Assembly: GCA_965656785.1 (NCBI GenBank)
Contig: CBFHLY010000013.1
Span: forward strand, 16,485 to 80,484
Length of the DNA: 64,000 nt
Source of the DNA: JALQTD01 sp965656785
Lineage (GTDB): Bacteria > Bacteroidota > Bacteroidia > Flavobacteriales_D > Sanyastnellaceae
Direction of reading: 5' to 3'
Part shown: piece after piece, positions 39,835-47,507 of the stretch
Position numbering within the stretch: position 1 is the stretch's first letter
Layout: each line of letters starts with the position of its first letter
Made by a program: the position numbers and the translations under genes
The notes under the pieces: model-generated
Databases searched by the model: none
Told to the model about the DNA's origin: nothing
What the model saw: the letters and a program-made list of their open reading frames with translations, nothing else

Positions 39835-40242
39835 TCAGCTGCGCGAAATCTTGTAGAGGCTGTTGTGGTCGCCTTCGATTTGGTTCTTCACGGAACGAAT
39901 TTTAAGCGCGATGCCCGCCCATTCGCGCTGGTCTTGCTGCAGCAGCGCCTTGATGGAATCGTCGAGGTTGTCAGCGCCTTCAGCAACCCAGGCCAAATAC
40001 GTATAGCCATATCCGCGCAACCACCCCACGGCCTGGCGGTCCCCCTCGCTTCCCCGGATCATGGCCATCAAATGCGGATGCCCGTTTTCCATCAACCAGG
40101 TCCGAGAGGGGCCGTGATTCCGAATGGCGTGGCACGACATGGCCAATTCGGGATAGCCGTTGCCCGCGAGCCAGTCTTTCAACTCCTTGTTCCCCGAGAT
40201 GGCCTCGCCCCAAGCGAGCAGCACTTTTGCCGGATATTGCAT
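39835..40242 (-). CDS. Small repeat-built protein, function unknown
   Basis: 135 residues from the ATG at 40242. Three consecutive units of about 26 residues are visible: WLAGNGYPELAMSCHA, WLMENGHPHLMAMIRG and WLRGYGYTYLAWVAEG, each with the pattern W-L-x-x-x-G-(Y/H)-x-x-L. The rest is helical and basic at the C-terminus (LKIRSVKNQIEG). No signal peptide. I do not recognise the family; a small alpha-helical repeat fold is likely. The start is supported by a TACCTTCA box four bases upstream. Longer in-frame starts would run into the divergent MFS gene. Confidence 0.8.
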   Translation of the reverse strand: MQYPAKVLLAWGEAISGNKELKDWLAGNGYPELAMSCHAIRNHGPSRTWLMENGHPHLMAMIRGSEGDRQAVGWLRGYGYTYLAWVAEGADNLDDSIKALLQQDQREWAGIALKIRSVKNQIEGDHNSLYKISRS

Positions 40243-40246
40243 GGCT

Positions 40247-40254
40247 TGAAGGTA
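40247..40254 (-). promoter_or_regulatory. -7 box of the small repeat-protein gene
   Basis: Minus-strand TACCTTCA, then AGCC, then the ATG at 40242. Confidence 0.5.
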
Positions 40255-40276
40255 AGTCGCCCAGGCGAATCGGCCG

Positions 40277-40284
40277 TACCTTCG
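40277..40284 (+). promoter_or_regulatory. -7 box of the MFS transporter gene
   Basis: TACCTTCG, then AGCA, then the GTG start at 40289; paired with the divergent TACCTTCA box 22 bases away. Confidence 0.5.
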
Positions 40285-40288
40285 AGCA

Positions 40289-41509
40289 GTGCAATCCAGC
40301 CCACCTCCTTTATTTACCAGGCAGTTCTGGGTCTTGTGCTCCGGAACGGTTGTGTTCATGGCGAGTTTTGGGATGGTGCTGCCGGAACTGCCCGGGGTGT
40401 TGACGGAGCTGGGGCATCCCGATAAGATCGGATGGCTGGTCGGCTTGTTCACCATCGGGGCGTTCGTGGCTCGGTTGTACAGCGGCAAAATCGCGGACCG
40501 GGCGGGGCGCATTCCCGTGATGCTCATCGGCAGCGCTGTCACCTTTGTTGCGGGATTGGGGTACCTGGCGGTTTGGTGGTGGGCACCCCGAGATGCAGGG
40601 CCGGATGGGACGATGTCGGTTGCCGTGACGTTGTTGCTGGGCATTCGGCTGTTTCACGGACTGAGTACGGGGTTTCGTCCGACGGGGGCGACGGCCTTTC
40701 TCACCGATGTGGCTCCGATTTCAAGAAGGGGAGAGGCGCTGGGGTTTTTAGGCGTAGCGGGCAATGCGGGCATGGCGCTCGGGCCTGCCATTGGCAGCTT
40801 CCTCGCCGTAGAGGTGGGAATGGACGCCATGTTCGCAGTTTCGACCGTCCTGGGGTTGGTGTCGCTGTTGTTGACCACCATGCTCAATGAGTCGCTGCCG
40901 AATTCTCGGAAGATCGTCCGGTCCGATTTCAATTTGTTCAAGGGGAAGGTCCTCGATTGGAGCACGTGGCCATCGGCGTTGGCCATGCTTGCGCCCGCAT
41001 TCGCTTTTGGTACGTTTTTGACGGTGACCCCGGACTTTGTGGCGGATTTGGGCTACACCTACAAAGGCGCCTTCAACACCATCGTCGTGATTGCGAGCAT
41101 TTCCATGCGGTTCATTGCGGGGAAGGCCTCGGATCGCCATGGGCGCGTTCCGCTGATGGTGGTGGGAGCGTGGCTGCTCGCAGCGGGCATGGGGCTGCTG
41201 GCGTTGTCCGAAACCCCGGTCACTGCAGCACTCGCCGGTTTGGTGTACGGCATGTCCGTCGGCATCAACATGCCCACGGTATTCGCTTGGACGGCGGACA
41301 TGGCGCGCCCCGGACGCATCGCCTTGGCCCTCGGCACGATGCTCATGGCGCTGGAGCTGGGCATTGGATTTGGAGCCTTCCTCTCCGGTGCGATGTACGA
41401 AGGCGTTTTAGCGCGCATTCCTTCGCTTTACGCCATGTCATCAGGAGTGGCGGCCCTGAGCGGCGTGGTGTTGACGGTGCACAGCATTCGGTTGAGGCTT
41501 CGTGCATAA
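40289..41509 (+). CDS. Major facilitator superfamily transporter
   Basis: 406 residues, about 12 membrane helices. The MFS loop 2-3 motif is seen as GAFVARLYSGKIADRAGRIP (near residues 55-74), repeated in the second half as ISMRFIAGKASDRHGRVP (near 272). The N-terminus before the first helix is short. Most like drug- or sugar-efflux type MFS proteins, but the substrate cannot be assigned. The GTG start is supported by the box four bases upstream. Confidence 0.9.
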   Translation: MQSSPPPLFTRQFWVLCSGTVVFMASFGMVLPELPGVLTELGHPDKIGWLVGLFTIGAFVARLYSGKIADRAGRIPVMLIGSAVTFVAGLGYLAVWWWAPRDAGPDGTMSVAVTLLLGIRLFHGLSTGFRPTGATAFLTDVAPISRRGEALGFLGVAGNAGMALGPAIGSFLAVEVGMDAMFAVSTVLGLVSLLLTTMLNESLPNSRKIVRSDFNLFKGKVLDWSTWPSALAMLAPAFAFGTFLTVTPDFVADLGYTYKGAFNTIVVIASISMRFIAGKASDRHGRVPLMVVGAWLLAAGMGLLALSETPVTAALAGLVYGMSVGINMPTVFAWTADMARPGRIALALGTMLMALELGIGFGAFLSGAMYEGVLARIPSLYAMSSGVAALSGVVLTVHSIRLRLRA

Positions 41510-41570
41510 TGAACCTGCTTTCGTGCATAAGTCCATTCTGAGCGTTGGGCCAACACCGCTTCATGTGTTG

Positions 41571-41578
41571 CATCTTTG
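41571..41578 (+). promoter_or_regulatory. -7 box of the small coiled-coil gene
   Basis: CATCTTTG (first base differs from consensus), then AGCC, then the ATG at 41583. Confidence 0.4.
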
Positions 41579-41582
41579 AGCC

Positions 41583-41786
41583 ATGGAGGATTTGCTCATT
41601 CAATTGGAAGCAGCGCGACAGGAGCGGACGGCTGCTTTGCATGAATTCATGCGATTGAAATCGGAATTGGCTCGGGCGCAGCGCCGTTGCGATGAATTGC
41701 GTTCGGAGAATAGCGCATTGAAGTCCTCGTTGCACTCGGCGGAAGTGGAGGTCCAAAACCTGCACGCAGGGTTGTCCGCGATGTGA
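41583..41786 (+). CDS. Small coiled-coil protein
   Basis: 67 residues, one continuous predicted coiled coil (LLIQLEAARQERTAAL, MRLKSELARAQRRCDEL, NSALKSSLHSAEVEVQNL) with hydrophobic residues at heptad positions; no signal peptide or membrane span. It is short enough to be missed by annotation, but a promoter-like box four bases before the start and a strong terminator 24 bases after the stop support it. Function unknown; perhaps an oligomerising adaptor. Confidence 0.65.
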   Translation: MEDLLIQLEAARQERTAALHEFMRLKSELARAQRRCDELRSENSALKSSLHSAEVEVQNLHAGLSAM

Positions 41787-41804
41787 ACTCTTTTGACGCG
41801 CATT

Positions 41805-41836
41805 AAAAAAGGGACCGAAAAACCGGTCCCTTTTTT
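41805..41836. terminator. Bidirectional terminator between coiled-coil gene and fabD
   Basis: AAAAAAGGGACCG (41805-41817) pairs with CGGTCCCTTTTTT (41824-41836), a 13-bp stem with a six-base loop. It has A/T tails on both sides and serves both convergent genes. Confidence 0.85.
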
Positions 41837-41855
41837 AATGTCCGTTGCGGCGCAC

Positions 41856-42737
41856 TCAGAGGGAGGCGCTGGATGTTGGGAAGGTGCGATCGACCTTCTT
41901 AAACAATCCTTGCAAGACCTTGCCAGGACCCACTTCGATGACTTCTGTGGCCCCGAGTTTCATCATCGTGTGCATGGATTGGGTCCACCGCACGGCACCG
42001 GTCAATTGCGCGATGAGGTTCGCTTTGATGTGGTCAGGATCGTTTTCGGCTTGTGCGTTGACGTTCTGGACGATGGGACAGCGGGGCGCGTGGAATGCGG
42101 TCGCATCGATGGCTGCTGCCAACCGTTCACGTGCGGGTTCCATCAACGGCGAATGGAATGCGCCGCCTACCGGCAGCAAGAGCGCCCGCCGCGCACCCGC
42201 TTCGGTCAGCGCGGCGCACGCCGCCTCAACGGCGGGAACGGCTCCAGAAATCACGAGTTGGCCTGGACAATTGTAATTCGCTGCAACCACCACGCCTTCG
42301 GTGGCGGCACAAATCTCCTCCACCACCGCGTCGTCCAACCCGAGCACCGCAGCCATGGTTGAAGGCGTGGCCTCGCACGCCGCTTGCATGGCGAGAGCAC
42401 GTTCGGTAACGAGCTTCAAGCCGTCCTCAAAGGTCAAGGCTCCTGCAGCGACCAACGCCGAAAATTCGCCCAAACTGTGCCCAGCGACCACTCCCGGATC
42501 AAACGAATCGCCCATCAATTCTGCCAAAATCACGGAGTGCAAGAAAATGGCTGGCTGGGTGACGCGCGTTTGTTTCAGTTCCTCGTCCGTTCCTTCGAAC
42601 ATGGTGGAGGCGATGTCGAATCCAAGGATGGCGTTCGCTTGTTCAAACCGCGTTCGGGCCTGTTCAGAAGCGTCATGCAGGTCCTTGCCCATTCCAGAGA
42701 ATTGGGCGCCCTGACCGGGGAAGACAAATGCTTTCAT
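41856..42737 (-). CDS. fabD: Malonyl-CoA:ACP transacylase
   Basis: Loads malonyl groups onto acyl carrier protein for fatty acid synthesis. 293 residues: FPGQGAQFSGMG at the N-terminus, the nucleophile in GHSLGEFSAL (S near residue 92), the Arg of TERALAMQ, the catalytic His in AFHSPLM (near 200) and the C-terminal EVGPGKVLQGL. Length normal. Not next to other fab genes. A TATTTTCG box lies four bases before the start. Confidence 0.96.
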   Translation of the reverse strand: MKAFVFPGQGAQFSGMGKDLHDASEQARTRFEQANAILGFDIASTMFEGTDEELKQTRVTQPAIFLHSVILAELMGDSFDPGVVAGHSLGEFSALVAAGALTFEDGLKLVTERALAMQAACEATPSTMAAVLGLDDAVVEEICAATEGVVVAANYNCPGQLVISGAVPAVEAACAALTEAGARRALLLPVGGAFHSPLMEPARERLAAAIDATAFHAPRCPIVQNVNAQAENDPDHIKANLIAQLTGAVRWTQSMHTMMKLGATEVIEVGPGKVLQGLFKKVDRTFPTSSASL

Positions 42738-42741
42738 GCCG

Positions 42742-42749
42742 CGAAAATA
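42742..42749 (-). promoter_or_regulatory. -7 box of fabD
   Basis: Minus-strand TATTTTCG, then CGGC, then the ATG at 42737. Confidence 0.5.
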
Positions 42750-42762
42750 GGCACGCTCCGCC

Positions 42763-43764
42763 TTAAAACTTCAATGAGAAGCCCACGGAAAGGACTTCGC
42801 GCAACTGGAGTCCAGGCCCCACCACCGCGGGCTTGATTTCGTTTCCGGTTGCGTCCACCACCGACTCCTCCTTCTGCAGCATCACGTCATCGTCGTAAAT
42901 GATGGTGGCGCTGATGGTCGTCGTCATGTAGTCGTTGACCTTCATGGACAGTGTGTGGTCGGAGAAAATGTCGATGTTCTCAGGTTTGTTCAAGTAATTC
43001 GAGAACAAATCCAGTCGCACGGCATAATCCACGTTCTCGACCACCGGTGTTTTCCATCCCAACTTCAAGTAGCCCCCCACCTCGTGGCGGCTCCGTTCGC
43101 CCGGAGTCACCCCGAAAGCCCCCGCCGCGGAAAGGCTGTCGTCCAAGACCCAGGTGGCCTTGTAAGTCACCGGGGCGAGAAAGACCGTGAGTTGCCGGTC
43201 GGCGTTTTTATAATCCATGCCCGCTGCCATGACGCCATATCCGGGAGCCATGATGTTGGAAGTGCGGTTCGTGCGGTCGGGCATCCCGTTGATGAGGGCA
43301 TATCCCGGGGCAAATTGCGATCGAAAACTTGCCATCAGCGTCGCAAATCCGTTCGTGGTCGCGCGCAAACCGAACTTGGAAGCGAATTCGAATCGGTCAT
43401 CGGTTTTCAGCAGCACGGATTCCTCAGGGCGGTGAAGCAGGCCGAAGGCTCCGTGCATTTCGCTGTCCCAACCGATCGGTCCGCGGTCGAATTCCCAGGT
43501 GTGGTCAAACTTCGTGATGAGCGACAAGGTGCTTTGGCCCCCTGCGGCCCAATTGCTCAGGAAGACCTGTGCGAAGTTGACATCCAGCTTTCCCGTGTAG
43601 ACCCAAACCGCGGTATCCGGCGCATCCGGACTTACAGGTGCCGAGCGCAACGCGTTCTCCTCATCGGCGGTGAGTCGGGGTGAGGTTTGGCCCCACGCAG
43701 GCGTTCCTAAAAACCACATCCATGCGATGCCCAAAACCCAAATCATGCGCGCCTGCCGTTGCAT
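42763..43764 (-). CDS. DUF3078 outer-membrane-type protein
   Basis: 333 residues from MQRQARMIW. The signal peptide (cleavage near PAWGQ) is followed by a beta-rich region with alternating hydrophobic residues and a C-terminal aromatic residue (VGFSLKF), as in outer-membrane barrels. The segment VYTGKLDVNFAQVFLSNWAAGGQSTLSL near residues 55-80 is the DUF3078 signature (SNWAAGG). Function unknown. MIWVLGIAW (43746) is a possible shorter start. A GACCTTTG sequence sits five bases upstream (43770-43777). Confidence 0.85.
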   Translation of the reverse strand: MQRQARMIWVLGIAWMWFLGTPAWGQTSPRLTADEENALRSAPVSPDAPDTAVWVYTGKLDVNFAQVFLSNWAAGGQSTLSLITKFDHTWEFDRGPIGWDSEMHGAFGLLHRPEESVLLKTDDRFEFASKFGLRATTNGFATLMASFRSQFAPGYALINGMPDRTNRTSNIMAPGYGVMAAGMDYKNADRQLTVFLAPVTYKATWVLDDSLSAAGAFGVTPGERSRHEVGGYLKLGWKTPVVENVDYAVRLDLFSNYLNKPENIDIFSDHTLSMKVNDYMTTTISATIIYDDDVMLQKEESVVDATGNEIKPAVVGPGLQLREVLSVGFSLKF

Positions 43765-43813
43765 GTCGGCAAAGGTCGCACCTTCCCCCATGAACAACAA
43801 CCTCCAGTGGCAT

Positions 43814-43850
43814 AAAAAAAGAACGGGCTGACCTCTCGGCCAGCCCGCTC
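43814..43850 (-). terminator. Terminator of the utilization-locus operon
   Basis: Minus-strand stem GAGCGGGCTGG with the partner CCAGCCCGTTC region (43821-43850 on the plus strand, GAACGGGCTG ... CCAGCCCGCTC) followed by seven T. It lies 20 bases after the stop of the gene ending at 43870. Confidence 0.8.
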
Positions 43851-43869
43851 AAGATTGATCAAACCAAAA

Positions 43870-46209
43870 TCAATCACATGAGAGACCAAACAGCGACAGG
43901 AATGCGAGCAGGTCAGAAGTTCCGACCGCACCATCGTTGTTCAAGTCACCGGGGCACGCTGCGGTGGCCTCGATGATGCATGAACCGTCGTCGGTGTTGG
44001 CTGCTGGGTCGTAGTTCGAGGCCGCGTCGTAGATGCAACCCCAAACCTTCAAGGTTGCGCAGGATCCATCATCCAGCGTAGCGTAGGGATCGAACTCGAC
44101 ATAGAAAGGATCGGTGCAACCGGGGTCTGGGCACGTTGCTGAGCAGCTTCCTGCACAGTAAGCCACGGAGAGGTTTTCCGTTCCAACGTTCAGGGCGTAA
44201 TTGCCTCCGCCTTGTCCGAGCGGCAACTCCGGGTTGGAGCTGCATTCGGCGGGCGCGTTGATGGCTGCACCCCATCCCGAGTAGCCGTCTGCAGGACCGG
44301 TTACTGCGATGACGAATTCGGTGTTCGTGTTTTCCTCGAATTCAGCGCTTCCCGTGAAGATGCCGTCTCCGTCTGCGTCCGTGAGCGTCACGCCCCATCC
44401 GTCCCAGTTGTTCCAAGCTCCATTGATGACGACGTTATCGTAGTCCGCGTTGGGGTATTCCGAAAGGTTCATGTCGATGGCGAAGTCCACCACGACTGTG
44501 GGCACCACCGTGCCGCATTCCGTGCAAGAACCGTAGGTTTCGTTCACCGTGCTCCCTCCCACTACGATGCGATTCGCGTACGTGTCGAAGTCGGTCACCG
44601 GTGCGCACGTTGCCCCGTTCTGCATGTCGTCAACCAAGTTTTCTTGGTTCGCAAAACCGTCGACCATGTACTTGTATTCGGTGTCTCCGGCAGGGAGCCA
44701 CAATTCACCCGTGTAGACGCCGTCGCCGTCGTCGTCACTGAACGTGTTGTAGTCGGTGGTTCCGCACCAGCCGCAGAAGGGCCCCGTGATGTGAACCGTG
44801 GTGAAGGCCACATCGGCGCAGGACATGTCCACATTGAACGTGGTCACGTACAGGCACGATCCGTCGTCTTGCGTTGCTGCACCGTCGTAGTTGACGGCTG
44901 TTTCGTCCGTGCAACCGAGCACAGCGGAAGGGTTGCAGGGCGTGCAGGATCCGTAGGTTTCGTTGACCGTTGCACCCGCCTCTACCAAACGGTTCGCGAA
45001 GCCAACCAAGTCGGTAACTGGAGCGCATGATGCGCCGGCAGCCATGTCATCTACCAAATTCTCTTGCCCGGCGAAATTGTCGACCATGTACTTGTATTCG
45101 GTCGTGCCTGCGGGCAGCCAAAGCTCTCCGGAGTATACGCCGTCTCCGTCGTCATCGAGGAGGTCGTTGTATCCTTCGCTCGCACACCAACCGCAGAATG
45201 GGCCGGAGATGTGCACCGTGGAGAAGGCTTCCTCCACGCAGTTCATGTCAACGTTGAAGAACGTAGCGAACAAGCACGAACCATCATCGACCGTGGCATC
45301 GCCGTTGTAGTTGGCTGCCGCTTCATCCGTGCAGCCCAGCGTACCGAAGATGCAAGAACCATCATCCACGGTGGCGAAGGGGTTGTAATTGACCGCAGTT
45401 TCGTCGGTGCATCCGAGAACATCGCCTTCACAGGCCACGCATTCATTGAAGCAAACAGCATCCAGGACGATGTCATCCGCACCATTTACCGTCAGCAAAC
45501 GGTTCGTGAACGCTCCAGTGGTCAGCGTGCACGCTCCGTGAACGGCCGGGTCGAATTGTTCGTCGCCGCCCCAGCCCCCGTTCAGGAACTTGTATTCGTG
45601 CGCTCCCTGTGTCATGTTCAAGGTGATGCTGTAAATGCCGTCTCCGTCGTCATCGGTGAGTGGCGTGCAGCCGCACCAGTTGTCGATGCTTCCCCCCGTG
45701 ATGAACACGCCCCCGGAAATGGTTTCCATGGTCATGTCAACTTGGAACGTCACGTTAACGGGTTCAATGAATGCAGAACAGCTGCCATCCGTTGAGCAGC
45801 CCGCGAAACACGTCGTGATGGTCATGTCGCTCATGACGGGACCGATGAAGCGGTCGTTGAAATTCTGTGAGTCACCGCAAGGCTGTCCAGCGAGGTTCTC
45901 CTTGCATCCCCAGTCCCCGCAGGCACCGTTGGTGAAGGCGTAGTGTCCGCTGAACCCTTCCTCCAATTCGAAGGTGATGGAGTAGATGCCATCGCCATCG
46001 AGATCGGTCATGGGGTTGTCACCTGGGACACCGAAGTAGGTGCCACCAGCGATGAACACGCCCGAGGGAGCTACGGTTTCATTGGCCATGTTGACTTCGA
46101 AGGTCACCTGGTGCGTGGTTTGGGCCGAAAGGCTGCCGAGCAAGGCCAAACCACTTAGCATGCCAAACAAGCGCTTGGAGGCTAGAACATAAAAAGCAGA
46201 AGTGTTCAT
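43870..46209 (-). CDS. Large secreted multidomain glycan-binding-type protein
   Basis: 779 residues. Signal peptide 1-29, then five Ig-like/starch-binding-type beta domains with the pattern VxFxVxM...DGDGxYS...EYKF.NG...NR: about residues 31-140, 150-265, 320-425, 450-560 and 570-680. Cysteine modules of the type GCTDETAVNYNP..DDGSC are interspersed (five or six copies). The C-terminus is a dockerin-like CPGDLNNDGAVGTSDLLAFL rather than a T9SS sorting domain. Domains 3 and 4 are nearly identical. Domain 1 is nearly identical to domain 1 of the protein at 52901-54289. Probably surface or secreted glycan binding within the utilization locus. Confidence 0.8.
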   Translation of the reverse strand: MNTSAFYVLASKRLFGMLSGLALLGSLSAQTTHQVTFEVNMANETVAPSGVFIAGGTYFGVPGDNPMTDLDGDGIYSITFELEEGFSGHYAFTNGACGDWGCKENLAGQPCGDSQNFNDRFIGPVMSDMTITTCFAGCSTDGSCSAFIEPVNVTFQVDMTMETISGGVFITGGSIDNWCGCTPLTDDDGDGIYSITLNMTQGAHEYKFLNGGWGGDEQFDPAVHGACTLTTGAFTNRLLTVNGADDIVLDAVCFNECVACEGDVLGCTDETAVNYNPFATVDDGSCIFGTLGCTDEAAANYNGDATVDDGSCLFATFFNVDMNCVEEAFSTVHISGPFCGWCASEGYNDLLDDDGDGVYSGELWLPAGTTEYKYMVDNFAGQENLVDDMAAGASCAPVTDLVGFANRLVEAGATVNETYGSCTPCNPSAVLGCTDETAVNYDGAATQDDGSCLYVTTFNVDMSCADVAFTTVHITGPFCGWCGTTDYNTFSDDDGDGVYTGELWLPAGDTEYKYMVDGFANQENLVDDMQNGATCAPVTDFDTYANRIVVGGSTVNETYGSCTECGTVVPTVVVDFAIDMNLSEYPNADYDNVVINGAWNNWDGWGVTLTDADGDGIFTGSAEFEENTNTEFVIAVTGPADGYSGWGAAINAPAECSSNPELPLGQGGGNYALNVGTENLSVAYCAGSCSATCPDPGCTDPFYVEFDPYATLDDGSCATLKVWGCIYDAASNYDPAANTDDGSCIIEATAACPGDLNNDGAVGTSDLLAFLSLFGLSCD

Positions 46210-46276
46210 GAGAAATCGAGTTAACAGATTTGGTTCGTTAAGTTAAGAAATCGTGTCGACGAAACACGTTATTGGT

Positions 46277-46297
46277 ACTGCACAACAACTGCACAAC
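46277..46297. promoter_or_regulatory. Candidate operator: tandem 10-bp direct repeat
   Basis: ACTGCACAAC occurs twice with an 11-base period (46277-46286 and 46288-46297), one helical turn apart. It lies about 70 bases upstream of the start at 46209 and 35 bases beyond the GH16 stop. ACTGCACAA recurs at 56659-56667 in the GH3/regulator intergenic region. Confidence 0.5.
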
Positions 46298-46331
46298 GCC
46301 AAAATCCCGCCGCTTCGCGCATTCAAAGCAC

Positions 46332-47507
46332 TCACTGGTACACCCGAACGTAGTCCACGGCCATGAAGCCAGGGAATGGCGTGGTTTCATCCGGATAACC
46401 GGGCCAAATGCCGCCCACCGCAACGTTCAAAATGAAGAAGAACGGTTCATTGAACGGGTACGGCTGGCCGTTCATGTTGCTGGGCGAGATCGAGAAGTAT
46501 TCCTCGTTGTCGAAATACCAACGGATGCTGTCCTGTTCCCATTCGATGGAATACACGTGGTACTCATCTGCGAGGGTTCCTGGAAACGGCACCGCGGTAG
46601 ACCCACCGAGGTAAGTGTGTTGGCTGGGATCTGCTCCCCAATGCGCGGTTCCGTGAGCGCGTCCGGGGTCCGATCCGATGCACTCCATGATGTCGATTTC
46701 GCCGCAATCGGGCCAGCCGATTTCCGAGAAATTGGCTCCAAGCATCCAGATGGCAGGCCAAATTCCTTGCCCAATCGGCAAGACGGCCCGCACATCCACC
46801 CGTCCGAATTGGAATTCGTGCAAGTCGATGCTTTTCAGTCTCGCCGAAGTGAACTGACCATCCGATACCTTCTCGGCGCGGATGATGAGGTTGCCTTGAT
46901 CGATGTAGCTGTTCGTTTCATCGTTCGTGTAGTTCTGCAGTTCCTGATTGCCCCATCCGTTGGCTCCGAGGTCATACGTCCAATTCGCAGGGTCGATTTC
47001 GGGCCCGTCAAATTCGTCGGCCCAAACCAAGCTCAATCCGGGATATGAAGTTGGGGCATCGTACCCCCCGACGGCAAGTTGCACGGCGGTGTCGTCGTTG
47101 CGGATGGTCCCGATGGCCACTTGTTCTTGGTCCTTCAAGAATCCATTGACCGGGTTGCTCAACACCACGGAGAACTGCTCATCGGGTTCCAAGTACGGAT
47201 CGATTACCACAGGCACTGCGATTGTCTGTGAGGTGACACCGGGCTCGAACACCAGGGTTCCTGAGGTGGAGGCGAAGTCCGCGCCCTCTGTTGCCGAGAT
47301 TTCCTGCGTTGCGTACTGCACAGTGACCTCATTCGTCGATGCCGCATCGAGAATGACTTCAAAGGAATAGGTTGAGTTGATCTCGTTTTCGAAGGCGGTT
47401 CGATCGGAAACGAAGCGGATTTCGGCCAAGGCAGCCTCCCCGCCGTTGTCGCACGAGGAGCACCCCATGGCACAAACCGTCAAACCGATGAGAACGAGGC
47501 GGGTCAT
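46332..47507 (-). CDS. GH16 family beta-glucanase with Calx-beta domain
   Basis: 391 residues. N-terminal lipoprotein-type signal (cysteines at residues 16 and 19). A Calx-beta domain lies at about 28-140 (ATEGADFASTSGTLVFEPG, IDPYLEPDEQFSVVLSNP). The GH16 catalytic domain runs from about 155 to the end: VWADEFDGPEID, GNQELQNYT, WPAIWMLG and the catalytic EIDIME with nucleophile E270 and acid/base E275. The EIDIMEx form is that of laminarinases (endo-beta-1,3-glucanases), so laminarin or mixed-linkage glucan is the likely substrate. The start overlaps the PKD lipoprotein stop by four bases. Confidence 0.9.
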   Translation of the reverse strand: MTRLVLIGLTVCAMGCSSCDNGGEAALAEIRFVSDRTAFENEINSTYSFEVILDAASTNEVTVQYATQEISATEGADFASTSGTLVFEPGVTSQTIAVPVVIDPYLEPDEQFSVVLSNPVNGFLKDQEQVAIGTIRNDDTAVQLAVGGYDAPTSYPGLSLVWADEFDGPEIDPANWTYDLGANGWGNQELQNYTNDETNSYIDQGNLIIRAEKVSDGQFTSARLKSIDLHEFQFGRVDVRAVLPIGQGIWPAIWMLGANFSEIGWPDCGEIDIMECIGSDPGRAHGTAHWGADPSQHTYLGGSTAVPFPGTLADEYHVYSIEWEQDSIRWYFDNEEYFSISPSNMNGQPYPFNEPFFFILNVAVGGIWPGYPDETTPFPGFMAVDYVRVYQ

